In this document: positions 30,440 through 39,233 of the stretch, one piece after another
How the letters are laid out: each line of letters begins with the position of its first letter
Numbering within the stretch: position 1 is the stretch's first letter
NCBI RefSeq assembly: GCF_002234595.1
Contig: NZ_NMUL01000012.1
Location: 62,001-126,000 of the forward strand
Source: Amycolatopsis vastitatis
Lineage (GTDB): Bacteria; Actinomycetota; Actinomycetes; Mycobacteriales; Pseudonocardiaceae
Direction of reading: 5' to 3'
DNA: 64,000 nucleotides
Position numbers and translations under genes: made by a program
The notes under the pieces: generated by a model
Databases searched by the model: none
What the model was told of the DNA's origin: nothing
Seen by the model: only the letters and a program-made list of their open reading frames with translations

Positions 30440-30476
30440 GTGGACATCTGTACACACTTCGCGTACAAATGTACGC
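30440..30476. promoter_or_regulatory. Two tandem BetI-type operators
   Basis: GTGGACATCTGTACAC (30440-30455, one mismatch) and GCGTACAAATGTACGC (30461-30476, perfect) are two 16-bp palindromes with 7-bp arms and 2-bp centres. Their centres are 21 bp apart, two helical turns, so two dimers could bind on the same face of the DNA. Confidence 0.7.
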
Positions 30477-30519
30477 ACTCAAGGCACCGAGCAGCCACTA
30501 CCGATCCGGGAAGGGCCGC

Positions 30520-31980
30520 ATGAAGGACCTCCACATCGACGGCATCTGGACGGACGCCGGCACCCACTCCGACGTCCTGAACCCGGCCACCGGCGAGGTC
30601 GTCGTGACCGTCGCCGAAGCGGGGAAAGCCGAGGTCGACGCCGCCGTCAGAGCCGCCAGGCGGGCCTTCGACGAGGGCCCGTGGCGCCGCACCACCGCCG
30701 GTGAACGCGCCGGGCTCCTCCGCAAGACCGCCGACCTCCTGGTCCGCGACCGCGAAGAACTCGCCCGCACCGAGAGCCTCGACACCGGCAAGACGCTGGG
30801 CGAAGGCCGCATCGACATCGACGACGTCACCAACGTCTTCCGCTACTACGCCGACCTCGCCGACAAGGACGCCGGACGCCTGGTCGACGCGGGCAGCGCG
30901 ACCGTCGTCAGCCGGATCGTGCACGAACCGGTCGGCGTCTGCGCCCTGATCGCGCCGTGGAACTACCCGCTGCTCCAGATGTCGTGGAAGGTCGCGCCCG
31001 CCCTCGCCGCGGGCAACACCGTGGTCCTCAAGCCGAGTGAAGTCACCCCGCTGACGACGATCAAGCTGGTCGCCCTCCTCGAGGAGGCCGGCACGCCACC
31101 CGGCGTCGTCAACCTCCTGCTCGGCGACGGCCGCGTCGGCGCGGCGATGGTCGAGCACCCGGCCGTCGACCTCGTCTCCTTCACGGGCGGCTACGCGACC
31201 GGCGAGAAGATCATGACCGCCGCCGCCAAGGGTGTCCGCCGCGTCGCCCTCGAGCTCGGCGGCAAGAACCCGAACGTGGTGTTCGACGACGCCGGCTACG
31301 AAACCGCGCTCGACTACGCCCTGATGGCGGCGTTCGTCCATTCCGGACAAGTCTGTTCAGCGGGCGCGCGGCTGATCGTCCAAGATGGAATCCATGACCG
31401 GTTCGTCGCGGACCTCGCCGCGCGCGCCGACCGGATCCGCGTCGGGAACGGCCTGGACCCGGAGACCGAGACGGGCCCGCTCGTTTCGGCTCAGCACCGC
31501 GCGAAGGTCGAGGGCTACATCGAGAGCGCCCTCGAAGCGGGCGCGAAACTCGAAGCGGGCGGCAAACGGCCGGAGGGACCGGAGTACGAAAGCGGCTTCT
31601 TCTTGCGCCCGACCGTTTTTTCCGGTTGCACCCGGGACATGGCGATCGTCCGGGAAGAGGTCTTCGGCCCGGTCGTCACCGTGGAACGGTTCACCGAAGA
31701 GGCCGACGCGATCGCGCTGGCCAACGACACCGAGTACGGGCTCGCCGGAGCCGTGTGGACGTCGGACGCGTCCCGCGCCCAGCGGGTGGCCGGGGCCCTG
31801 CGCCACGGCACCGTGTGGATCAACGACTACCACCCCTACCTGCCGCAGGCGGAGTGGGGTGGTTTCGGCAAATCGGGTATCGGCCGCGAGCTCGGGCCGT
31901 CCGGGCTGGCCGAGTACCAGGAGAGCAAGCACATCTACCAGAACATCGATCCCGTTCCGCAGCACTGGTTCAAAGGCTGA
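30520..31980 (+). CDS. betB: Betaine aldehyde dehydrogenase
   Basis: 486 residues from ATG 30520 behind GGGAAGGG. It oxidises betaine aldehyde to glycine betaine with NAD(P). Aldehyde dehydrogenase landmarks are intact: Asn148 (APWNYPLLQMSWK), Glu245 (ALELGGKNPNVVF) and the catalytic Cys279 (HSGQVCSAGARL). The C-terminus (AEWGGFGKSGIGRELGPSGLAEYQESKHIYQN) is typical of BetB. First gene of the betB-permease-betA operon, under the BetI operators. Confidence 0.92.
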   Translation: MKDLHIDGIWTDAGTHSDVLNPATGEVVVTVAEAGKAEVDAAVRAARRAFDEGPWRRTTAGERAGLLRKTADLLVRDREELARTESLDTGKTLGEGRIDIDDVTNVFRYYADLADKDAGRLVDAGSATVVSRIVHEPVGVCALIAPWNYPLLQMSWKVAPALAAGNTVVLKPSEVTPLTTIKLVALLEEAGTPPGVVNLLLGDGRVGAAMVEHPAVDLVSFTGGYATGEKIMTAAAKGVRRVALELGGKNPNVVFDDAGYETALDYALMAAFVHSGQVCSAGARLIVQDGIHDRFVADLAARADRIRVGNGLDPETETGPLVSAQHRAKVEGYIESALEAGAKLEAGGKRPEGPEYESGFFLRPTVFSGCTRDMAIVREEVFGPVVTVERFTEEADAIALANDTEYGLAGAVWTSDASRAQRVAGALRHGTVWINDYHPYLPQAEWGGFGKSGIGRELGPSGLAEYQESKHIYQNIDPVPQHWFKG

Positions 31981-32012
31981 ATTCCCCTCCCCCACCACGT
32001 GAGGACGTTGCC

Positions 32013-33581
32013 ATGACCACTCAGGAAATACCGGCGGGCGGGGGGCCTGCTCCGGACGACAGCTCCGAACTCGAAAAGTTCGGCTACCGCCAGGAGCTCG
32101 AGCGCTCGCTCGGGTCGTTCTCCAGCTTCGCCGCCGGGTTCAGCTACATCTCCATCCTCACCGGCGTGTTCCAGCTGTTCTTCTTCGGCTTCGGCTCGGG
32201 CGGCCCGGCGTTCATCTGGACGTGGCCACTGGTCTTCGTCGGCCAGGCGGCGGTCGCCCTGTGCTTCGCCGAGCTGGCCGGGCAGTTCCCGCTCGCCGGC
32301 TCGGTGTACCAGTGGGCCAAGCAGATCGCGAAACCCGCGACGTCGTGGCTGGCCGGCTGGATCATGATCATCGGCGCGATCGTGACGGCGGCGGCCGTCG
32401 CGGTCGCCTACCAGATCATCCTGCCGCAGGTGTCGACCGCGTTCCAGATCGTCGGCAGCGACGACGACGCCGGCCTGACGTCGACGCCCGGTGGCGCGCA
32501 GAACGCCATCATCCTGGCCCTGGTGCTGGTGGTGTTCGCCACGATCATCAACATCATCGGCGTCAAGCTGATGGCGAAGATCAACAACTTCGGGGTCGCC
32601 GTCGAACTCGGCGCGAGCGTCCTGCTCGTGATCGCGCTGGCCATCCACATCAAGCGCGGTCCGGGCCTGGTCTTCGACACCGCCGGCACCGGCGAGGGTC
32701 ACTCGTTCGGGTACCTCGGGGCGTTCCTGGTGGCGTCGCTGATGAGCGCGTACGTCTTCTACGGCTTCGACACCGCGGGTTCGCTGGCCGAGGAGACCAC
32801 CCAGCCGCGGCGGCACGCCCCGCGCGCGATCCTGCGCGCCATCACCGCGGCGTTCATCGTGGGCGGGCTGATCATGCTGTTCGGCATGATGGCCGTCGGC
32901 GACCTGAGCGCCAAGGAGCTGAGCACGTCCGGCATGCCGTACCTGCTGAAGAGCACCCTCGGCGAAGGACTGGGCGACGCGTTCCTGATCTGCTCGGCGA
33001 TCGCGATCACCGTCTGCTGCCTCGCCGTGCAGACCGCCGCCATCCGGATGACGTGGGCGATGGCCCGCGACGGCCGCCTGCCGTTCAGCAACGCGATGGC
33101 GAAGGTGTCGCCGCGGTCCAAGACCCCGGTGCTGCCCGCGCTGCTCACCGGCGGCCTCACCGTCGTCGTACTGCTGATCAACCTCGGCAACCAGCGGGCG
33201 TTCTTCATCCTGACCTCGACGGCGATCATCCTGTTCTACATCCCCTACCTGATGGTCACCGGCCCGATGCTCGTCCGGCGCCTGCGCGGCGGCTGGCCGC
33301 GGCCGGAGCACGGGCCGTACTTCAAGCTGGGCCGCTGGGGCACGCTGGTGAACCTGGTCGCGGTGGTCTACGGCGCGGCCATGACGGTCAACCTGATCTG
33401 GCCGCGGGCCGAGGTCTACGGCTCCGACCACTGGTACTTCCAGTGGGGCGCGGTGATCGTCACCGCGCTGATCGTGATCATCGGTGCGATCATGCTGTAC
33501 GTCCGGCGCCACACCTGGGGCTCGGCGCACACCAGCCCCGAACACATGCCCGACGCGGCTCCGGATTCCCTGCCCGGCTAG
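32013..33581 (+). CDS. APC-superfamily permease, probable choline/quaternary amine importer
   Basis: 522 residues with about 12 helices. The start ATG 32013 follows GTGAGGA. Residues 29-50 ([23 protein letters not shown]) and the loop [26 protein letters not shown] are typical of the amino acid/choline transporter branch of the APC superfamily (relatives of yeast Hnm1 and Uga4). Its place between betB (33 bp before) and betA (9 bp after) argues for choline uptake. Most bacterial choline systems use BCCT or ABC importers instead. Substrate is inferred from context; ethanolamine or GABA-like amines are alternatives. Confidence 0.82.
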   Translation: MTTQEIPAGGGPAPDDSSELEKFGYRQELERSLGSFSSFAAGFSYISILTGVFQLFFFGFGSGGPAFIWTWPLVFVGQAAVALCFAELAGQFPLAGSVYQWAKQIAKPATSWLAGWIMIIGAIVTAAAVAVAYQIILPQVSTAFQIVGSDDDAGLTSTPGGAQNAIILALVLVVFATIINIIGVKLMAKINNFGVAVELGASVLLVIALAIHIKRGPGLVFDTAGTGEGHSFGYLGAFLVASLMSAYVFYGFDTAGSLAEETTQPRRHAPRAILRAITAAFIVGGLIMLFGMMAVGDLSAKELSTSGMPYLLKSTLGEGLGDAFLICSAIAITVCCLAVQTAAIRMTWAMARDGRLPFSNAMAKVSPRSKTPVLPALLTGGLTVVVLLINLGNQRAFFILTSTAIILFYIPYLMVTGPMLVRRLRGGWPRPEHGPYFKLGRWGTLVNLVAVVYGAAMTVNLIWPRAEVYGSDHWYFQWGAVIVTALIVIIGAIMLYVRRHTWGSAHTSPEHMPDAAPDSLPG

Positions 33582-33589
33582 GAGGACGC

Positions 33590-35257
33590 ATGAGTTCCGA
33601 TACCTACGACTTCGTCATCGTCGGCGGCGGCTCGGCGGGCTGCGCGCTGGCGAACCGGCTGTCGGCCGACCCCGCGAACAAGGTCCTCGTCCTGGAAGCG
33701 GGCCGGTCGGACTACAAGTGGGACGTCTTCATCCACATGCCGGCCGCGCTGACCTTCCCGATCGGGTCGAAGTTCTACGACTGGGGCTACCGCAGCGAGC
33801 CCGAGCCGTACCTGAACCGCCGTCGCGTCTACCACGCGCGCGGCAAGGTGCTCGGCGGGTCGTCCAGCATCAACGGGATGATCTTCCAGCGCGGCAACCC
33901 GATGGACTACGAGCGCTGGGCGAGTGATCCCGGGATGTCCACTTGGGACTACGCGCACTGCCTGCCGTACTTCAACCGGATGGAGAACTGCCTCGCGGAT
34001 CCGCCGGACGGCCAGTGGCGCGGCCACGACGGACCACTGGAGCTGGAGCGCGGCCCGGCGTCGAACCCGTTGTTCACCGCCTTCTTCGACGCAGCCGAGG
34101 AAGCGGGCTACCCGCGCACCGACGACGTCAACGGCTACAAGCAGGAGGGCTTCGCGGCGTTCGACCGGAACGTCCGAAAAGGACGGCGGCTGTCCGCCGC
34201 CGGCGCGTACCTGCACCCCGTGATGGACCGGCCCAACCTCACGGTGAAGACCCGCGCGTTCGTGTCGCAGGTCCTCTTCGACGGCACCCGCGCGGTCGGC
34301 GTCGAGTATTCGCAGGGCCGCGGTGTGCCGGGTGAGGTGTACGGCAAGGAGATCATCCTCTGCGGCGGCGCGATCAACACCCCGCAGCTGCTGCAGCTCT
34401 CCGGCGTCGGCAACGCCGCCGACCTGGAGAAGCTCGGCATCGACGTCGTGAAGGACCTGCCGGGCGTCGGCGAGAACCTGCAGGATCACCTGGAGGTGTA
34501 CATCCAGTACGCCTGCAAGCAGCCGGTTTCGATGCAGCCGTCGCTGGCGAAGTGGAAGCGGCCCTACATCGGCGCGCAGTGGCTCTTCCTGCGGTCCGGA
34601 CCGGCCGCCACCAACCACTTCGAGGGCGGCGGGTTCGTCCGGTCCAACGACGAGGTGAAGTACCCGAACCTGATGTTCCACTTCCTGCCGGTGGCGATCC
34701 GCTACGACGGATCGGCGCCCACGGAAGGGCACGGCTACCAGGTGCACGTCGGCCCGATGTACGCCGACACCCGCGGCTCGGTGAAGATCACCTCGACCGA
34801 CCCGCGGCAGCACCCGGCCATCAAGTTCAACTACCTGTCGACCGAAAACGACCGCAAGGAGTGGGTCGAGGCCGTCCGGGTGGCGCGGAAGATCCTCAAC
34901 CAGCCCGCGCTGGAGCCGTACAACGGCGGGGAGATCTCGCCGGGGCCGTCGGTGGAGACGGACGAGGAAATCCTCGACTGGGTCGCCAAGGACGCCGAGA
35001 CGGCGCTGCACCCGTCGTGCACCGCGAAGATGGGCGTCGACGAGAAGTCCGTCGTCGACCCGCAGAGCATGCGCGTGCACGGCACCGAAGGCCTGCGCGT
35101 GGTCGACGCGTCGGTCATGCCGTACGTGACCAACGGCAACATCTACGCGCCGGTGATGATGACCGCCGAGAAGGCGGCCGACCTCATCCTCGGCAACACC
35201 CCCCTGGACCCGATCAAGCTGCCGTTCTACCGGCACGGGGAAGCCGCCGCTCGCTGA
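33590..35257 (+). CDS. betA: Choline dehydrogenase (GMC oxidoreductase)
   Basis: 555 residues, like E. coli BetA (556). ATG 33590 has a strong AGGAGGA that overlaps the permease stop. The FAD fold is [20 protein letters not shown] with LVLEAG. GMC signature 1 appears as [20 protein letters not shown] and signature 2 as [27 protein letters not shown] and [10 protein letters not shown] hold the catalytic His and Asn. Long conserved runs such as [15 protein letters not shown] and [17 protein letters not shown] match BetA rather than choline oxidase. It makes betaine aldehyde from choline at the membrane or in the cytosol. Confidence 0.93.
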   Translation: MSSDTYDFVIVGGGSAGCALANRLSADPANKVLVLEAGRSDYKWDVFIHMPAALTFPIGSKFYDWGYRSEPEPYLNRRRVYHARGKVLGGSSSINGMIFQRGNPMDYERWASDPGMSTWDYAHCLPYFNRMENCLADPPDGQWRGHDGPLELERGPASNPLFTAFFDAAEEAGYPRTDDVNGYKQEGFAAFDRNVRKGRRLSAAGAYLHPVMDRPNLTVKTRAFVSQVLFDGTRAVGVEYSQGRGVPGEVYGKEIILCGGAINTPQLLQLSGVGNAADLEKLGIDVVKDLPGVGENLQDHLEVYIQYACKQPVSMQPSLAKWKRPYIGAQWLFLRSGPAATNHFEGGGFVRSNDEVKYPNLMFHFLPVAIRYDGSAPTEGHGYQVHVGPMYADTRGSVKITSTDPRQHPAIKFNYLSTENDRKEWVEAVRVARKILNQPALEPYNGGEISPGPSVETDEEILDWVAKDAETALHPSCTAKMGVDEKSVVDPQSMRVHGTEGLRVVDASVMPYVTNGNIYAPVMMTAEKAADLILGNTPLDPIKLPFYRHGEAAAR

Positions 35258-35273
35258 CCCGGACGTCGTCGCG

Positions 35274-35298
35274 CCCGTACCGCCATCCCCGGTACGGG
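35274..35298 (+). terminator. Terminator hairpin after betA
   Basis: Perfect 8-bp stem CCCGTACC / GGTACGGG with a 9-base loop, 16 bases after the betA stop. Confidence 0.6.
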
Positions 35299-35319
35299 CC
35301 TTCGGCGTGCCCGGAAACA

Positions 35320-35336
35320 CCGTTACGCGGTAACGG
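35320..35336. promoter_or_regulatory. 17-bp perfect palindrome upstream of the Rieske ferredoxin
   Basis: CCGTTACGCGGTAACGG has two 7-bp arms around GCG. It lies 103 bp before the ferredoxin start and differs from both the BetI and GntR sites. A separate regulator probably binds here; it cannot be named from the sequence. Confidence 0.5.
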
Positions 35337-35438
35337 AAAACTACCGGAGCGTATCCCCTTGACGAGGGTTCGGACGACACTCAGACTTGTTGCGTATCAC
35401 AGTTGATGTTCCCCCATGCGCAACACCTCGGAGGCGCC

Positions 35439-35759
35439 ATGATTCGCGCGTGCACGGTGGACGAGCTGCCCCCCGGTGAGTCGGTCCGGATCCCCGGCCC
35501 GCCCGCCATCGCGGTGTTCCACACCGAGGACGGCGAGCTGTACGCCATCGGCGACACGTGCACGCACCAGGATGCCTCCCTGGCCGACGGCTGGCTCGAA
35601 GGCTGCTTCGTCGAGTGCCCGCTGCACGCGGCGCTGTTCGACCTGCGCACGGGCATGCCGACCTGCCTGCCGGCGAAGGACCCGGTGCGCACGTACGCCG
35701 TGGTCGTCGACGAAGGCGTGATCTACGTCCAGGGCGTGGCGAACGAGGACGCCGCGTGA
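35439..35759 (+). CDS. Rieske-type ferredoxin
   Basis: 106 residues from ATG 35439 behind CGGAGG. The 2Fe-2S Rieske site is Cys41-x-His43 and Cys60-x2-His63 (TCTHQDASLADG, CPLHAALFD). This is the size and layout of the ferredoxin component of three-component Rieske oxygenases (BphF/HcaC type). The FAD reductase follows with a four-base overlap. Together they look like an electron-transfer chain for the Rieske oxygenase at 28447-29568, 6 kb away in the same catabolic island (inference). Confidence 0.9.
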   Translation: MIRACTVDELPPGESVRIPGPPAIAVFHTEDGELYAIGDTCTHQDASLADGWLEGCFVECPLHAALFDLRTGMPTCLPAKDPVRTYAVVVDEGVIYVQGVANEDAA

Positions 35760-36889
35760 AGCGCGTCGCGGTCGTCGGCGCTTCGCTCGCCGGGGTCCGC
35801 GCGGCGCAGGAGCTGCGCGCGCAGGGGTACGACGGCGGGATCGTGCTGATCGGCTCGGAAACGCACCTGCCCTACGACCGGCCGCCGCTGTCCAAGGGCT
35901 TCCTCGCCGGAACGGCCTCGCGCGAGTCGCTGGACCTGCTCGACGCGGGCGATCTGGCGTCCCTGGCCCTGGACTTCCGGCTGGGTGTCCGGGCCACGGC
36001 ACTGGAACCGGCCAACCGCCGCGTGCTGCTGTCGGACGGGACGTCGGTGCACGCGGACGGCGTCGTCGTCGCCACCGGCGGCCACGCGCGCACGCTGCCG
36101 GGCTTCGAGGGCGCCCACACGCTGCGGACTCTCGACGACGCTCTGGCTTTGCGCGCAGCTTTGGTCGCCGGGGCCCGCGTGGTCGTCGTCGGGGCCGGGT
36201 TCATCGGGGCCGAGGTGGCCTCGACGTGCCGTTCCCTCGGCCTCGACGTCGTCGTCCTGGAAGCTTTGGACGCTCCGCTGGCGCCGGTGCTGGGCCCTTC
36301 GCTGGCCGCTGTCTGCGCCCGGCTGCACCTCGACCACGGCACGGACCTGCGTTGCGGAGTCCAGGTTTCCGGGCTCTCCCCGGCCGGAGTCGAGCTGGCG
36401 TCGGGCGAGCTGGTCCCGGCCGACGTGGTCGTGACGGGCGTCGGGATGACACCGGCGACCCGGTGGCTGGCGGGCTCGGGTTTGAAGGTCGGCGACGGCG
36501 TCCACACGGACGCGGGGCTGGTGACGTCGCTGCCTCAGGTCGTGGCCGTGGGCGATGTCGCCCGGTACGGGGGACGGCGGCACGAGCACTGGACGAACGC
36601 GTCGGAGCAGGCACCGGTCGCGGTGGCGAACCTGCTGGCCGGGCACACCGCGCGCACGTACACGCCCAGCGGATACGTCTGGTCGGACCAGTACTCGGGG
36701 ACCTTGCAGCTGGCCGGGCATCCGCGCCCGGACGACACGCTCACCTACGTGGACGGCGATCCGTCGTCGGGTTCGTTCGTGGCGACGTTCTCGCGGGACG
36801 GCGTGACGGTCGGGGTCTTCGCGTTGAACAACGCCAAGCTGTTCAACCGCCTGCGGCGGCAGGCCCTGCGCCGCCCGGCCGTCGTCTGA
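35756..36889 (+). CDS. FAD-dependent ferredoxin reductase
   Basis: 377 residues from GTG 35756, overlapping the ferredoxin stop as GTGA. Two Rossmann motifs are present: VAVVGASLAGVRAAQELRAQG for FAD and VVVVGAGFIGAEVASTC for NAD(P). ETHLPYDRPPLSKGFLAG and VVAVGDVARY complete the pattern of the oxygenase-coupled ferredoxin reductases (BphG/ThcD type). The C-terminal reductase domain includes WSDQYSGTLQLAG. It passes electrons from NADH to the Rieske ferredoxin. Partner oxygenase assignment rests on context. Confidence 0.9.
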   Translation: MKRVAVVGASLAGVRAAQELRAQGYDGGIVLIGSETHLPYDRPPLSKGFLAGTASRESLDLLDAGDLASLALDFRLGVRATALEPANRRVLLSDGTSVHADGVVVATGGHARTLPGFEGAHTLRTLDDALALRAALVAGARVVVVGAGFIGAEVASTCRSLGLDVVVLEALDAPLAPVLGPSLAAVCARLHLDHGTDLRCGVQVSGLSPAGVELASGELVPADVVVTGVGMTPATRWLAGSGLKVGDGVHTDAGLVTSLPQVVAVGDVARYGGRRHEHWTNASEQAPVAVANLLAGHTARTYTPSGYVWSDQYSGTLQLAGHPRPDDTLTYVDGDPSSGSFVATFSRDGVTVGVFALNNAKLFNRLRRQALRRPAVV

Positions 36890-36927
36890 AAGTCTCAACC
36901 GGCGGTTCAAAGATACGCTTCAGGGGC

Positions 36928-37422
36928 ATGGAGCTGAGTCTTGACGAGCTACGGGCGTTGACGGGCTGGGCCGCGGCCTGCGCCTCCCGGGTCCTGCCGC
37001 TGATCCCGGACGACCCACGCCCGGCCGCGGCGATCTCGGCGGCGCGGGAATTCGCCGCGGGCGGCCCACGCACCAAGGCCCTGCGCACGGCGGCATGGGC
37101 GGCACTGGCGGCGGCCGGCGCGACCGCCGATCCGGCGGCTTCGGCGGCGGCCCGCGCGGCGGTCGGGGCCGCAGGTGCGGCCTACCTGCATCCCTTGGCA
37201 TCTCCCCACCAGGTCAAGCACATAGTGGGCCCGGCCCAGCAGGCGGCGCTGGCCCGCGAGCTGTCCGGCGGTTCCGCGGAGGAGGAGATCGAGTGGGCCC
37301 TCTCGCAGGCCCCGCCGGAGGTTCGCGAACTGCTGCGCCGCTTTCCCACGGGCAAACCGGGCCGGACTCGCCTTGGCGAGTTGCACCGCAGGCTGGAGAC
37401 GGCCCTCCGCGGACAGCCGTGA
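36928..37422 (+). CDS. Imm5-like alpha-helical protein
   Basis: 164 residues, Ala-rich and helical throughout. The N-terminal half (LDELRALTGWAAACASRVLPLI, RPAAAISAAREFAAGG) and AAGAAYLHPLASPHQVKHIVGPAQQAALARELSGG resemble proteins annotated with the Imm-5-like immunity domain. No toxin gene lies beside it, so an immunity role is not supported by context. GGGG six bases before ATG 36928 could serve as ribosome site. It may be co-transcribed with the ferredoxin reductase, 38 bp upstream. Confidence 0.6.
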   Translation: MELSLDELRALTGWAAACASRVLPLIPDDPRPAAAISAAREFAAGGPRTKALRTAAWAALAAAGATADPAASAAARAAVGAAGAAYLHPLASPHQVKHIVGPAQQAALARELSGGSAEEEIEWALSQAPPEVRELLRRFPTGKPGRTRLGELHRRLETALRGQP

Positions 37423-37496
37423 CGAGTTGTCCACAGCCCGGCCATAACCGGCACCCCACCCAGACCTCCCCTGCCACCCCGATACGAAGCCAGAAC

Positions 37497-37556
37497 ACGG
37501 ACGGTAGCGCCGGGTCAAGGCACGCTTTCCCGCCTTGACGCGGTGCTGCCGTCCGT
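37497..37556. terminator. Long hairpin between convergent genes
   Basis: An inverted repeat of about 25 bp per arm with three or so mismatches and a 10-base loop: ACGGACGG...GTCAAGGC pairs with GCCTTGAC...CCGTCCGT. It lies between the Imm5-like gene and the convergent coiled-coil gene and would stop transcription from both sides. The rest of the 221-bp gap has no gene. Confidence 0.65.
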
Positions 37557-37643
37557 AGTCACAATCCGGCTTCGGGGTGGTGGGTCAATGAGTGCTACCT
37601 GCAACGACAAGACTGTGCCGGACCCCTGCCGGCGAGCTGCTGC

Positions 37644-38633
37644 CTAGCGCGAGAGTTCGTCCAAATCGGACTCCAGCCGGGCCCGCCAGGTCCACCGCCG
37701 CTCCGTCGTGTCCACCCCTTCCAGAGCCGGCGGCCCCAACGGCAGCGCCGGATCGCTCACCCCGAACGTCACCCGGTACGCCAGCACCGACGCGGCGGTC
37801 CGGATCCACGCGTCGCCCGAGGTGCCTGACGGCGGCGCCACCCCCAGCGCGTGGCCGAACCACGCCGGCAGCAGGGCGTTCGACCCGAGCGCGTCGGTGA
37901 TCCGGGTCCGCAGCCGGACCTGCAGGTCGTGCCACGCGCGCTCGGCGCGTTCCAGCTGCGGCACCACCCTGGCCTCGACCGCGTCGGCCTCGCGCAACGC
38001 CAGCTTCGCCTGGTCCGCCGCCGCGACAGCCGCCGGGATCTCCTCGTCCAGCAGCGTCCGGCGCCGGGTCGTCAACGCCCGCAGCCGCGACTCCGCGTCG
38101 CCGCGGCCCCGGGAAGCGCGGTCCGTCGACGCCAACACGCCGATGACCTCCAGCAGGTCGGCATCGCACCGCAAAAGCGCCCCGCGCACCGTGTCCAGGT
38201 GCGTGATCTCCTCCGCGTACCTGGCCCGCTGCTCCTTCGTGACGAGCTCCTTGTGCAGGTCGTCCCAGCGCGCCGCCTCGGCCGCGAGCGCCCGGGTCTC
38301 CGCGCCGACGTCGTCGAGGTCGGCCCGCGGCACGCCGTCGGCCACGCGCACCGCGCGCTCCAGGGCCTGCACCTGCTGCTGCAGCCGCTCCAGCTGCCGG
38401 CCGAAGAGGTCCAGCCGGTCCTCCTGGCGGCCGCCCTCGCCGCGGTCGAGGCGGTCGGTCAGGGCGGCGACGTCCTGACGCAGGCGATCGTCGGTCTCCT
38501 CCACCGCCGCGCGCAGGCCGTCGACCGTCGCGAACAGCTCGTCGAGGTCTCTGCGCGCCAGTTCGGCGGGCTCCTCGTAGTAGTCCTGCGAGAACTCGGG
38601 ATCGTCGCCGTAGGTCGCGTAGCCGTGGCTCAT
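37644..38633 (-). CDS. Coiled-coil protein of unknown function
   Basis: 329 residues from ATG 38633. After an acidic, Tyr-rich start (YATYGDDPEFSQDYYEEP) most of the chain is heptad-like and highly charged (LDELFATVDGLRAAVEETDDRLRQDVAALTDRLD and further to residue 250), predicting a long coiled coil. The last 80 residues look globular with several Trp (ERRWTWRARLESDLDE). No signal peptide or membrane helix. It overlaps the small membrane protein gene upstream by 4 bases (ATGA), so the two probably form a complex. No known family was recognised. Confidence 0.75.
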   Translation of the reverse strand: MSHGYATYGDDPEFSQDYYEEPAELARRDLDELFATVDGLRAAVEETDDRLRQDVAALTDRLDRGEGGRQEDRLDLFGRQLERLQQQVQALERAVRVADGVPRADLDDVGAETRALAAEAARWDDLHKELVTKEQRARYAEEITHLDTVRGALLRCDADLLEVIGVLASTDRASRGRGDAESRLRALTTRRRTLLDEEIPAAVAAADQAKLALREADAVEARVVPQLERAERAWHDLQVRLRTRITDALGSNALLPAWFGHALGVAPPSGTSGDAWIRTAASVLAYRVTFGVSDPALPLGPPALEGVDTTERRWTWRARLESDLDELSR

Positions 38634-39178
38634 GGGATCCGGCTTTCCCGCCACAGCAGCGCGCACGTGCCCGCGACGCCCACCGCCGTCAGGCTGGTGA
38701 AGACGGCAGCCGCGGACCACGGGACCAGCGCCGGGACCAGCACCGCCGCCGTGACGCTGCCCGCCCACGCGCCCCGCCGCCGCTCGCGGATGACGTCGGC
38801 GACGCGGCGGACCGGGCCGAAGCCGATCCACAGGCCCGCGGCGAACAGCGGGACCAGCGCGAACAGCCACAGCGGCGAAAGCACCTCGAACAGCACCAGC
38901 GCCCCGGCGACCAGCGGCACCAGCACCGGCGCGGCCGCGAAGTACACGACCGCGCGCTGTGTCGCCGCGTGCCGGGACTCGAGCTCGGCGTTGGCGAGCC
39001 GGTGCTTGGCCTCGTCGAACGCCAGCTCCGCGTCCAGCAGCCGGTGGGCCGTCGCGACCAGCTCGTCCATCGTCGCGACGTCCTCGGGCGGGGTCGCCAG
39101 CCCGTCCCGCAGGTCCTGCTTGAGCCGGGCGACGCGCCCTTCCGCGAGGTCGCGGTCGTGCTGGGCCGGAGTCGTCAC
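38630..39178 (-). CDS. Small membrane protein, partner of the coiled-coil protein
   Basis: 182 residues from GTG 39178. The cytoplasmic N-terminal 70 residues are charged and helical (DLAEGRVARLKQDLRDG, DELVATAHRLLDAELAFDEAKHRL). Four hydrophobic segments follow in two pairs (RAVVYFAAAPVLVPLVAGAL, LWLFALVPLFAAGLWIG, then two near the C-terminus). A TAAAGT box ends 6 bases before the start, and no ribosome site is present, so the transcript may be leaderless. Function unknown. Confidence 0.75.
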   Translation of the reverse strand: MTTPAQHDRDLAEGRVARLKQDLRDGLATPPEDVATMDELVATAHRLLDAELAFDEAKHRLANAELESRHAATQRAVVYFAAAPVLVPLVAGALVLFEVLSPLWLFALVPLFAAGLWIGFGPVRRVADVIRERRRGAWAGSVTAAVLVPALVPWSAAAVFTSLTAVGVAGTCALLWRESRIP

Positions 39179-39233
39179 GCGAACACTTTAAGTGCCACGG
39201 CCGTCACCACCGGCCAACTCGGCCGGTGAGTCG

